A stretch of DNA of 10,183 nt, from assembly GCA_006227785.1 (NCBI GenBank), contig SBFU01000405.1, positions 1 to 10,183 on the forward strand, read 5' to 3'. Positions 1 through 6,681 of the stretch are shown here, piece after piece. How positions within the stretch are numbered: the stretch's first letter is position 1; each line of letters starts with the position of its first letter. This DNA is from Burkholderiales bacterium (lineage in GTDB: Bacteria > Pseudomonadota > Gammaproteobacteria > Burkholderiales > Burkholderiaceae_C). The translations under genes were made by a program, and so were the position numbers. The notes beneath the pieces are model-generated. The model had not been told where the DNA came from, did not search any database, and saw only the letters and a list, made by a program, of their open reading frames with translations.

Positions 1-53
1 GCATTCCATAATGGCCGGCAGTCCATGCACCAGCCCCTGAGGAGCCGCACACC

Positions 54-944
54 ATGAAATGGGAACGCAACCGCCAGTCAGACCAGGTGGAAGACCGCCG
101 CAACCAGCCCGGTGGTGGCATGTTCGGTGGTGGTCGTCGCGGGGGTGGCAAAGGTCTGGGCCTGGGCACCATCGTGATCGCCCTGGTGGCCGGCTGGATT
201 TTCGGCATCAACCCCATGACCATCCTCGGGGTATTGGGGGGCGCGCAGGACGTGCTGGCACCGCAAGCCCAGACCGCCCCGGGGCCTGCCCCGGCACCCC
301 AGGACGAAATGGGGCAGTTCGTGGCCGCCGTGCTGGGCGGCACCGAAGACACCTGGGAAACCGTCTTTCGCGAGGGCGGTGCCCAGTACCGCAAGCCTCG
401 CCTGGTGCTGTTCCGGGGGGCCGTGCCCACCGCCTGCGGCACCGGCCAGTCGGCCATGGGGCCCTTCTACTGTCCCGGGGACGAGAAGGTCTACATCGAC
501 CTGAGCTTCTACGACACCTTGCGCAGCCAGCTGGGGGCGCCGGGCGACTTCGCCCAGGCCTACGTGATCGCCCATGAGGTCGGTCACCATGTGCAGAACC
601 TGCTGGGCATCACCGGCCGCATGGACGAAATGCGCCGCCAGGTGAGCCAGCGCGAATACAACGCCCTGAGCGTTCGGCTGGAACTGCAGGCCGATTGCTT
701 TGCCGGCATCTGGGCCCACCACAACCACAACACGAACCAGATCATCGAACCCGGCGATATCGACGAGGCGCTGCGTGCGGCTGCGGCCATCGGCGACGAC
801 GCCCTGCAGAAGAAGAGTCAGGGCATGGTCGTGCCCGACAGCTTCACCCACGGCACCAGCGAGCAGCGCCAGAGGTGGTTCCACACTGGTCTGAAGACGG
901 GCAGCGTGCAGGCGTGTGACACCTTCAATGCGCGGACGCTGTGA
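54..944 (+). CDS. ypfJ: YpfJ-family neutral zinc metallopeptidase, membrane-anchored
   Basis: This 296-residue protein matches the YpfJ/KPN_02809 family of predicted neutral zinc metallopeptidases, whose substrates are not well established. It opens with the family's typical charged N-terminus (MKWERNRQSDQVEDRR). A Gly-rich stretch and one hydrophobic segment at about residues 35-62 follow, which suggests a single-pass inner-membrane anchor. An Ala/Pro/Gln-rich linker (about 69-84) leads into the catalytic domain. The zinc-binding HEVGH motif is at residues 174-178, and the downstream ELQADC motif (210-215) probably supplies the third ligand, Glu210. The length is normal for the family. The start is supported by GAGGAG at 39-44, 9 nt upstream of the ATG. 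A CATAAT hexamer at 7-12 could be a -10 box, but its -35 lies outside the window. The gene stands alone: a 78-bp gap with a hairpin separates it from the hydrolase gene. Family assignment is firm; the substrate is unknown. Confidence 0.9.
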   Translation: MKWERNRQSDQVEDRRNQPGGGMFGGGRRGGGKGLGLGTIVIALVAGWIFGINPMTILGVLGGAQDVLAPQAQTAPGPAPAPQDEMGQFVAAVLGGTEDTWETVFREGGAQYRKPRLVLFRGAVPTACGTGQSAMGPFYCPGDEKVYIDLSFYDTLRSQLGAPGDFAQAYVIAHEVGHHVQNLLGITGRMDEMRRQVSQREYNALSVRLELQADCFAGIWAHHNHNTNQIIEPGDIDEALRAAAAIGDDALQKKSQGMVVPDSFTHGTSEQRQRWFHTGLKTGSVQACDTFNARTL

Positions 945-952
945 ACGGCTGC

Positions 953-985
953 CGCAGGGCATGCTGGCAATCTCAGCTGCCCGCG
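953..985 (+). terminator. Imperfect hairpin after ypfJ, possible terminator
   Basis: Starting 9 nt after the ypfJ stop, three blocks pair in order: CGC (953-955) with GCG (983-985), GGGCA (957-961) with TGCCC (978-982), and GCTG (963-966) with CAGC (974-977). The loop is 7 nt and there are single-base bulges at 956 and 962. A moderately T-rich stretch (TTGCTTTGG) follows. The tail is too weak for a clear intrinsic terminator, but the position is right. Confidence 0.4.
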
Positions 986-1022
986 TTGCTTTGGCTGGTA
1001 CCGTCTTCGTGCAGGTGGCCTG

Positions 1023-2057
1023 ATGCATAAGGTGGGACAGCAGGCACGACGCTGGCTTGATGCATCGCGGCCCAACTGGTCGCTCACGGGTCCAAGACCT
1101 TTGAGTTCCGTTGTCTGGTATCCCACCGAAGATGGGGTGAAGCCGCAGGACTTTCTTTTCGGTACACCGGAACCCCTGTTCTTCGTGCGCGATGTGGCCG
1201 TGGGGGCGCCGCTGCGGGACGGCCCTCAGAAGCTGCCGCTGGTGCTGCTCTCTCACGGGACTGGAGGCAGCGCGTTGCAGCTTGGCTGGTTGGCGCAGAC
1301 CCTCGCTGCGCATGGCCACCTCGTGGTGGCCGTCAACCACCATGGCAACACCAGTGTGGAGTCGTACCAGCCGCAGGGCTTTCTGCTGTGGTGGGAGCGC
1401 GCCAGAGACCTGTCGGTGGTTATCGACCAGGTTCTGGCAGACCCGGTGTTCGGTCATCGGATCGACGTCGCACGCATCGGCGCCGCTGGCTTTTCCCTGG
1501 GCGGCTACACGGTGGTGGCGGCCGTTGGCGGGCGGTGCAGCCTGGACCATTTCCAGGCCGCCAGCCGCGCGCGTGGCGAAGCGGTGCCACAGGGCCCGCG
1601 CGAGCTGCCGGACGCGGGCCGTTTGTTCGATGAGCTGATGCTGCATGACCCGGTGTTTCGCGACTCGGTTGCGGCCCATGGGCAGTCGTACCGGGATCCG
1701 CGAATTCGGGCGGCCTTCGTGATGAATCCTGCACTGGGTGAGGCGTTTGAAGATCGGGCGCTGGCTGACCTGGATGTGCCGTTGCACGTGGTGGTGTCCG
1801 AGGCGGATGAAGATGTGCCTCCGCCGTTCAACGGCTGCCGATATGCGCAGCTTGTCCCTGCCGCAGGCCTGACCTGGATACACGGCCCGGTGGGGCATTA
1901 TGTGTTCCTGGCAGAAGCCACGGCGGAAGGCCGACGGTCCTTGCCCCACCTGTGCGAGGACGATCCATCGGTGGACCGACGGACGGTTCATGCGCGCGTG
2001 GCTGAGCTGGCAGCGGCGTTTTTTGATCACCATCTGGCTGTTCGGGAGTTGTCTTGA
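1023..2057 (+). CDS. Alpha/beta hydrolase, predicted dienelactone-hydrolase-like (COG4188 type)
   Basis: This 344-residue protein has the alpha/beta-hydrolase fold signature of the predicted dienelactone hydrolase / PAF-acetylhydrolase-like group. The LSHGTGGS block at residues 76-83 is the oxyanion-hole region. The nucleophile elbow GFSLGG (156-161) places the catalytic Ser at 158. The VVVSEADEDVPPP segment (257-268) probably contributes the acid, Asp262 or Asp264. GHYVFL places the catalytic His at 292. No signal peptide is evident, so it is probably a cytoplasmic esterase or hydrolase; its substrate cannot be read from the sequence. AGGTGG at 1013-1018 is a modest ribosome binding site 4 nt before the ATG. 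The first residues (VGQQARRWLDASRP) resemble the usual N-terminus of the group, which supports the start. Its stop codon overlaps the start of the GNAT gene, so the two are probably co-transcribed and translationally coupled. Confidence 0.82.
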   Translation: MHKVGQQARRWLDASRPNWSLTGPRPLSSVVWYPTEDGVKPQDFLFGTPEPLFFVRDVAVGAPLRDGPQKLPLVLLSHGTGGSALQLGWLAQTLAAHGHLVVAVNHHGNTSVESYQPQGFLLWWERARDLSVVIDQVLADPVFGHRIDVARIGAAGFSLGGYTVVAAVGGRCSLDHFQAASRARGEAVPQGPRELPDAGRLFDELMLHDPVFRDSVAAHGQSYRDPRIRAAFVMNPALGEAFEDRALADLDVPLHVVVSEADEDVPPPFNGCRYAQLVPAAGLTWIHGPVGHYVFLAEATAEGRRSLPHLCEDDPSVDRRTVHARVAELAAAFFDHHLAVRELS

Positions 2058-2692
2058 GTCTCGCCATTCGAACCGAAACCCCTGCTGATCACCTCTGCGT
2101 GGAACTCCTCACCCGCGAGGCCTTCTGGAACCTGTACCGGCCGGGCTGCGACGAGCACTACACGACGCACCTGATCCGGGGCCATGACGACTTTCTGCCG
2201 GACCTGACCAGCGTGGCCGAGGTGGATGGGCAGATCGTGGGCAGCATCGTCTACACCCGATCGTGGGTGGTCAACGAGGCGGGCGAGCGGATGGAAACGG
2301 CGACCTTCGGGCCGCTGTGCGTGCACCCGGCCTGGCAGCGGCGTGGCGTGGGCTCGGCGCTGATCGGGCACACCCGGGCGCTGTTGGAGAAAAAGGGCTG
2401 CCCCGCGATCCTGATTCTGGGTGACCCGCACAACTATTGCCGCCACGGCTTCAAGACCGGCAGGGATGTGAATGTCTGCACCCCGGACGGCAGGTTCCCG
2501 CTGGGACTGCTGGTTCTGGAATTGCGACCGGGCTTTTTTGCCGGGCACCGGTGGGTCTTTCACACCAGCCCGGTGTTCGAGTTCGACCCCGCCGAGGCGC
2601 AAGCCTATGACGCCCGCTTCCCGCCCAAGGAAAAGCGGCACCAGCCCTCGCAGGACCTGTTTGCCATGCTGATCCGGGCCGTGGTGGAGTGA
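2054..2692 (+). CDS. GNAT-family N-acetyltransferase, YhbS-like
   Basis: This 212-residue protein fits the GNAT fold and most resembles the predicted acetyltransferases of the YhbS group (COG3153). The acetyl-CoA pyrophosphate-binding motif A is QRRGVGSAL at residues 95-103, preceded by the beta-4 strand FGPLCVHP (85-92). The ILGDPHNYCRHGF block (121-133) matches the conserved 'GDPxYYxRFGF' block of that group. An extended C-terminal part (about 150-212) follows. The acceptor substrate is unknown. The start is a TTG codon at 2054 that overlaps the upstream hydrolase stop as TTGA. GGGAG at 2044-2048, 5 nt upstream, supports this start. No in-frame ATG would keep the conserved first strand (LAIRTETPADH). 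The overlap implies translational coupling with the hydrolase. Any functional link between the two is not shown by the sequence. Confidence 0.85.
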   Translation: MSLAIRTETPADHLCVELLTREAFWNLYRPGCDEHYTTHLIRGHDDFLPDLTSVAEVDGQIVGSIVYTRSWVVNEAGERMETATFGPLCVHPAWQRRGVGSALIGHTRALLEKKGCPAILILGDPHNYCRHGFKTGRDVNVCTPDGRFPLGLLVLELRPGFFAGHRWVFHTSPVFEFDPAEAQAYDARFPPKEKRHQPSQDLFAMLIRAVVE

Positions 2693-2848
2693 GAAAAACG
2701 CACCCCGACCACCGGACTCGGTGAAAACCCCATGAAGTGAGACAATACGGGGTTATTGGCCCATTGGCCAGAGCGCCCGGCCCGGCGGCCTGCCCGGCGC
2801 GCGCGCACCCTGTTTGCCCTCATGGCCTTTCTTGGCCCTGCCTGCCTG
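2693..2848. other. Spacer and leader upstream of the RNA helicase gene
   Basis: This 156-bp stretch has no convincing gene. It holds a possible weak promoter on the plus strand, with GTGAAA (2721-2726) and CAATAC (2743-2748) spaced 16 bp, and then a very GC-rich segment. No clear terminator follows the GNAT gene. The helicase reading frame stays open back to a TTG at 2756, but the extra residues look like translated leader and not protein. Confidence 0.35.
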
Positions 2849-4348
2849 ATGACCCAGTCCTTCTCCGAACTCCAGCTCTCACCCAAGCTCGCCCGTGCCG
2901 TGGCCGAGATGGGTTACGAAAACATGACGCCGATCCAGGCGCAGGCCATTCCCGTGGTGCTGCAGGGGCGCGACGTGATGGGGGCGGCCCAGACCGGCAC
3001 CGGCAAGACAGCGGCGTTCTCGCTGCCGCTGTTGCAGCGCATGATGAAGCACGAGAACGCGTCGACCTCGCCGGCGCGCCATCCGGTGCGGGCCCTGGTG
3101 CTGCTGCCCACGCGGGAGCTGGCCGACCAGGTGGCCGAACAGGTCAAGCTGTACGCCAAGTACACCGAACTGCGCAGCACGGTGGTGTTCGGTGGCATGG
3201 ACATGAAGCCGCAGACGCTGGAGCTCAAGAAGGGCGTCGAGGTGCTGGTGGCGACCCCAGGCCGCCTGCTGGACCACATCGAGGCCAAGAACTGCGTGCT
3301 CAACCAGGTCGAGTACGTGGTGCTGGACGAAGCCGACCGCATGCTGGACATCGGCTTTCTGCCGGACCTGCAGCGCATCCTGAGCTACCTGCCCAAGCAG
3401 CGCACCACGCTGCTGTTCTCGGCCACCTTCTCGCCCGAGATCAAGCGCCTGGCCAGCAGCTATCTGCAGGACCCGGTGACCATCGAGGTGGCGCGGTCGA
3501 ACGCCACCGCTTCAACGGTGGAGCAGCATTTCTACCGGGTCGATGACGACGACAAGCGCCAGACGCTCAAACAGCTGGTGAAGGAGCGCGGCATCACCCA
3601 GGCTTTCGTGTTCGTCAACAGCAAGCTCGGCTGCGCCCGGTTGGCCCGTTCGCTGGAGCGCGAGGGGCTGAAGACGACCGCCCTGCACGGCGACAAGAGC
3701 CAGGACGAACGCCTGAAGGCGCTGGACGCCTTCAAGCAAGGGCAGGTGGACCTGCTGGTGTGCACCGATGTGGCCGCACGCGGCCTGGACATCAAGGATG
3801 TGCCGGCGGTGTTCAACTTCGACATCCCGTTCAACGCCGAAGACTATGTGCACCGCATCGGCCGCACCGGGCGCGCAGGTGCCTCGGGTCTGGCGGTTTC
3901 TTTCGTGAATGCGCGTGACACGCGCCTGATGGCCGACATCGAGAAGCTGATCGGCAAGAAATTCGAGCTCGAAGCGCTGGAACTCGAAGCCGACAAACGC
4001 CCGGCCGGACACTTCAACGACGGCCAGCGCGCCTGGCGCCAGGGCGCGGGCCAGGACGACGACGGCCAGCGCGACATCCGCGCCGCGCGGTCCAGCCGCG
4101 AAGGGCGTACCGAACGGGAAGACCGCCGTCCCGCCCGGGCCCCGCGCCCGCCGGCCGATCCGCTGTTCGACAAGCCCTACGAGCCGAGTGTGCCGGCCGA
4201 CGTCAAGCCGGCCTGGGAGCAGCAGGCGCAGCAACGCCCGTCGTCGCGCGTCGGTTCACCCAACATCAAGACCCGCAAGAAGGTGGCCGCGCTCTTCAAG
4301 CCCGCGCCGCCCGAGGAACAGTCCCAGCCGGAAACGCAGGCAGGCTGA
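2849..4348 (+). CDS. rhlE: ATP-dependent DEAD-box RNA helicase, RhlE type
   Basis: With the start at 2849 this is a 499-residue DEAD-box helicase that unwinds or remodels RNA in the cytoplasm, as in ribosome assembly, mRNA decay and cold adaptation. All the core motifs are visible. The Q motif starts at Phe5 and ends at Gln30. Walker A is AQTGTGKT (47-54). PTRELA (87-92) and TPGR (136-139) follow. The DEAD box is at 160-163 and SAT at 191-193. Domain 2 has TDVAARGLD (306-314) and HRIGRTGR (335-342). After about residue 385 a hydrophilic Arg/Asp/Pro-rich tail continues to a basic IKTRKK patch (473-478), as is common in RhlE proteins, where such tails bind RNA. I chose the ATG at 2849 because MTQSFSELQLSP aligns with the usual helicase N-terminus. 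No good ribosome binding site precedes it, and an in-frame ATG at 2822 is an alternative. RhlE is the best subfamily guess; other DEAD-box paralogues are possible. Confidence 0.9.
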   Translation: MTQSFSELQLSPKLARAVAEMGYENMTPIQAQAIPVVLQGRDVMGAAQTGTGKTAAFSLPLLQRMMKHENASTSPARHPVRALVLLPTRELADQVAEQVKLYAKYTELRSTVVFGGMDMKPQTLELKKGVEVLVATPGRLLDHIEAKNCVLNQVEYVVLDEADRMLDIGFLPDLQRILSYLPKQRTTLLFSATFSPEIKRLASSYLQDPVTIEVARSNATASTVEQHFYRVDDDDKRQTLKQLVKERGITQAFVFVNSKLGCARLARSLEREGLKTTALHGDKSQDERLKALDAFKQGQVDLLVCTDVAARGLDIKDVPAVFNFDIPFNAEDYVHRIGRTGRAGASGLAVSFVNARDTRLMADIEKLIGKKFELEALELEADKRPAGHFNDGQRAWRQGAGQDDDGQRDIRAARSSREGRTEREDRRPARAPRPPADPLFDKPYEPSVPADVKPAWEQQAQQRPSSRVGSPNIKTRKKVAALFKPAPPEEQSQPETQAG

Positions 4349-4361
4349 GGCGGCGCCCCGT

Positions 4362-4445
4362 TTCCCGTCATTCCCGCGAGAGCGGGAATCCACGACGGAA
4401 GGGCATGTCGGTGACCGTGGACGCCCGCGTTCACGGGCGTAACGG
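4362..4445. repeat. Dispersed-type inverted-repeat element after rhlE
   Basis: Fourteen bases after the helicase stop lies a stretch of the kind scattered through many proteobacterial genomes, with the CGTCATTCCCGC core (4366-4377). ATTCCCGC (4370-4377) pairs perfectly with GCGGGAAT (4382-4389) around a GAGA loop. An outer CCGTC/GACGG stem (4365-4369 with 4394-4398) encloses it. A second hairpin follows: ACGCCCG (4421-4427) with CGGGCGT (4434-4440), itself flanked by CCGT (4415-4418) and ACGG (4442-4445). The hairpins could also stop or protect the rhlE transcript. Recognising it as a dispersed repeat rests on memory of the motif, because only one copy is in the window. Confidence 0.6.
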
Positions 4446-4480
4446 GCATGGGCTGGGACGACCGGTGTTCCGGGGAAAGA

Positions 4481-4499
4481 GGCCGCGTTTCGGGCGGCC
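4481..4499 (-). terminator. Putative intrinsic terminator of apaH
   Basis: Just past the apaH stop, read on the minus strand, GGCCGC (4499-4494) pairs perfectly with GCGGCC (4486-4481) across a 7-nt loop. TCTTTCCCC follows. The stem is short but entirely G-C, and the T-rich start of the tail fits a Rho-independent terminator. A small CCGG/CCGG hairpin at 4462-4473 lies further downstream. Confidence 0.45.
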
Positions 4500-4501
4500 G
4501 A

Positions 4502-5332
4502 TCAGAACGGACGCTGGGCCTGTGGACAGGTCACTGAGAACAGCTCCGATTCGCCTGGCTCATCACCCAGTCGCGCTGCCGTCAGGCAGCCGCCCCAGAC
4601 GCATCCGGTGTCCAGCGGCAACACATCGCTGCGCGATGTCGAGCGCAGTGTGGACCAGTGACCAAAGGCCACCGGCGTGCCCGCGGTTTGGCGTCCCGGT
4701 ACCTCGAACCAGGGCATGAAACCCGGTGGCGCGGCCGCCGCGCTGTCCTTGGTGTCGAACTCCATCACCCCGTCAGCCGAGCAGAAACGCAAACGGGTGA
4801 ACGCATTGACGATGACGCGCAGCCGGTCATGGCCGCGCAGCTCGTCGCGCCAGCGGTCGGGCCGGTTGCCGTACATGTTGTGCAGGAAAACCCCCCATTC
4901 GGCGCCGCGCAGCTCAGCTTCGACTTCAGCGGCCAGGTTCAGGGTCTGTGCCAGGTCCCAGCCCGGCAGTACGCCGGCGTGGACCAGCAGCCAGCCGTTG
5001 ACCTGCAGCGCCAGCGAGCGCGTGCGCACCCAGTCCAGCAGGGCCTGTCGGTCGGGCGCTTGCAGGATGTCGTCCAGCGTGTCGTTGCGGTGTGGTTTGC
5101 GCACGCCGTGTGCGGTGGCCAGCAGGTGCAGGTCGTGGTTGCCCAGCAGGCAATGGGCGCTGCCCTCCAGCGCCATCAGCCGGCGCAGGACTTGCAAGGA
5201 GGCCGGACCCCGGTTGACCAGGTCGCCCAGCAGGTAAAGGGTGTCGCGGCTGGGCGAGAAGCCGATGTGGGCCAGCAGCCGGTCCAGGGCGTCATCGCAG
5301 CCCTGGACATCGCCGATCAGGTAAAGTGACAT
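4502..5332 (-). CDS. apaH: Symmetrical bis(5'-nucleosyl)-tetraphosphatase
   Basis: This 276-residue protein is ApaH, which splits Ap4A symmetrically into two ADP molecules. In other bacteria it also removes Np4 caps from RNA 5' ends. It belongs to the metallophosphoesterase (PPP) superfamily, and the metal-binding motifs are present in order: GDVQGC at residues 7-12, GDLVNRGP at 36-43, GNHD at 64-67, a conserved LVHAG at 116-120 and FGHWS at 223-227. GDVQG in place of GDVHG is, as far as I recall, common in ApaH and does not suggest inactivity. The length is typical. The ATG at 5332 gives the standard MSLYLIGDVQGC opening. The frame stays open far upstream, antisense to the transporter gene, but that part is not ApaH-like. 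No strong ribosome binding site is visible. A CATAAT on this strand (5344-5339) lies only 6 bp before the start codon, so the mRNA might be leaderless or start further upstream. It is divergent from corC. Confidence 0.93.
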   Translation of the reverse strand: MSLYLIGDVQGCDDALDRLLAHIGFSPSRDTLYLLGDLVNRGPASLQVLRRLMALEGSAHCLLGNHDLHLLATAHGVRKPHRNDTLDDILQAPDRQALLDWVRTRSLALQVNGWLLVHAGVLPGWDLAQTLNLAAEVEAELRGAEWGVFLHNMYGNRPDRWRDELRGHDRLRVIVNAFTRLRFCSADGVMEFDTKDSAAAAPPGFMPWFEVPGRQTAGTPVAFGHWSTLRSTSRSDVLPLDTGCVWGGCLTAARLGDEPGESELFSVTCPQAQRPF

Positions 5333-5341
5333 GCACAAATT

Positions 5342-6658
5342 ATGGACATTCTGCTGATTGCCTTTCTGACTTTGCTCAGTGGCGTGTTTTCCATGACGGA
5401 GATCGCCGTCGTTTCCAGCCGCCGGGTCCGCATCGAGGCCCTGGCCGAGGGCGGCAGCCGTGGCGCGAAGGCGGTCATGCAGCTGCACGACAACCCGACG
5501 CAGTTCTTCTCCACCATCCAGATGGGCAACACCACCATTGCCCTGCTCAACGGCATCGTCGGGGAAGGGGCGTTCGGCTCGGGGCTGAGTCACGTGTTCG
5601 AAGGCTGGGGCCTGCCTGCCGCCTGGGCCGGTGCCATGGGCACCGCGGTGGTGGTGGTCGGGGTCACCTACATCACCATTGTTTTTGGTGAGCTGGTGGC
5701 CAAGCGCATCGGCCAGAGCGAACCTGAAGTCATTGCCTGCTGGATGGCCATCCCGATCCGTCTGCTGGCGCGTGTGGCCAGGCCCTTCGTCTGGTTGCTG
5801 GAGGTGTCGACCAACCTGATGTTGCGGCTGCTGCGCATTCCTTCCGAAGTGCCCAAGGACGTGACCGAGGCCGAACTGCAGGCCCATCTGGAGCAGGGGG
5901 TCGATGCGGGCATCATCGAGCACCATGAGCACCAGATGGTGCGCAATGTGTTCAACCTGGACGACCGTCAACTGACATCCATCATGGTGCCGCGTCCGGA
6001 GATCTCGTGGCTGGATGCGGCCTCGTCGGTCGATGAGGCGGTGTTGCGGGCGCGAACCGAGGGCCACTCGTGGTACCCGGTCTGTCGCGACAGCCTCGAT
6101 CATGTGACCGGTCTGATCCACCTGCCCCAGTTGCTTGCCTTGCAGGCCGAGGGAGAGGCCGGACCCATCGGGCCGCATGCCCGGGCGGCGGTCTTCATTC
6201 CGGAGACGCTGTCGGGCATGGAGTTGCTCGACCAGTTCCGGGCACGCGCCATCCGCATGGTTCTGGTGGTCGACGAGTATGGTGTGGTGCAGGGCCTGCT
6301 GACCCCCATCGACCTGCTGGAGGCCATCACCGGGGAGCTCTCACCCGAACAGGCCGACGATGCCTGGGCCACGCAACGTGAGGATGGCGCCTGGCTGGTC
6401 GATGGCGCGATGCCTGTCGCCGAGCTCAAGCCCCGACTGAACATTGACCTGCTGCCCGATGAAGACAAGGGGCGTTACAACACGGTGGCCGGACTGATGC
6501 AGACGGTGGCGGGACAGCTCATGTCCGAACATGAGCATGTGGACTGCGCAGGCTGGCGCTTCGAGGTTCTGGTGCTCGATGGCCGGCGCATCGATCAGGT
6601 GCTGATCACGCCGCTGGAGCCGCAGCCGCAGGAGTCGGTTGCGGAAGCTGCGGCCTGA
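5342..6658 (+). CDS. CNNM/CorC-family membrane protein (hemolysin-related, DUF21-CBS-CorC_HlyC)
   Basis: This 438-residue protein has the three-part layout of the CNNM/CorB/CorC family, often annotated as 'hemolysin family protein' and linked in characterised members to magnesium export. The N-terminal DUF21 (CNNM) domain covers about residues 1-190, with hydrophobic segments near 1-24, 60-75, 92-118 and 135-160. A paired CBS domain (Bateman module) runs from about 205 to 332, including MVPRPEI (215-221) and VVDEYGVVQGLLTPIDLLEAITGE (309-332). A C-terminal CorC_HlyC domain spans about 347-425. It should sit in the inner membrane with the CBS pair in the cytoplasm, where related proteins bind Mg-ATP. 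The usual GELxPK motif reads GELVAK (116-121). The start MDILLIAFLTLLSGVFSMTE matches the family N-terminus. The ribosome binding site is weak, perhaps AAAGTGA at 5323-5329 inside apaH. The ion specificity is inferred from the family and not shown here. Confidence 0.9.
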   Translation: MDILLIAFLTLLSGVFSMTEIAVVSSRRVRIEALAEGGSRGAKAVMQLHDNPTQFFSTIQMGNTTIALLNGIVGEGAFGSGLSHVFEGWGLPAAWAGAMGTAVVVVGVTYITIVFGELVAKRIGQSEPEVIACWMAIPIRLLARVARPFVWLLEVSTNLMLRLLRIPSEVPKDVTEAELQAHLEQGVDAGIIEHHEHQMVRNVFNLDDRQLTSIMVPRPEISWLDAASSVDEAVLRARTEGHSWYPVCRDSLDHVTGLIHLPQLLALQAEGEAGPIGPHARAAVFIPETLSGMELLDQFRARAIRMVLVVDEYGVVQGLLTPIDLLEAITGELSPEQADDAWATQREDGAWLVDGAMPVAELKPRLNIDLLPDEDKGRYNTVAGLMQTVAGQLMSEHEHVDCAGWRFEVLVLDGRRIDQVLITPLEPQPQESVAEAAA

Positions 6659-6681
6659 GCGCGTTCGCCATGCCGCTCAGG
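6654..6681. terminator. Bidirectional hairpin between convergent corC-like gene and cbbR
   Basis: CCTGAGCG (6654-6661) and CGCTCAGG (6674-6681) form a perfect 8-bp inverted repeat around a 12-nt loop. Each arm contains the stop codon of the gene entering from that side: TGA at 6656-6658 for the transporter and TCA (TGA on the minus strand) at 6677-6679 for cbbR. No T-run follows on either strand, so it may be a 3'-end stabiliser or a partial terminator and not a classical Rho-independent one. Confidence 0.45.

Noticed and set aside
78..2033. Very long minus-strand open frame (651 codons) across ypfJ and the hydrolase gene
   Set aside because: It is antisense to two well-supported genes, shows no recognisable domain, and long antisense frames are expected in GC-rich codon-biased DNA.
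2737..3546. Plus-strand frame of 269 codons overlapping rhlE
   Set aside because: Its Arg/Gly/Ala-rich translation is typical of a frame-shifted shadow, while the other frame carries all the DEAD-box motifs.
4177..4449. Minus-strand 90-codon frame over the rhlE end and spacer
   Set aside because: Its residues (such as WIPALAGMT) are the usual translation of the dispersed inverted repeat and not a real protein.
5333..6178. Upstream extension of the apaH frame, antisense to the CNNM/CorC-type gene
   Set aside because: ApaH begins at MSLYLIGDVQGC; the upstream residues are a shadow of the opposite gene with no family similarity.
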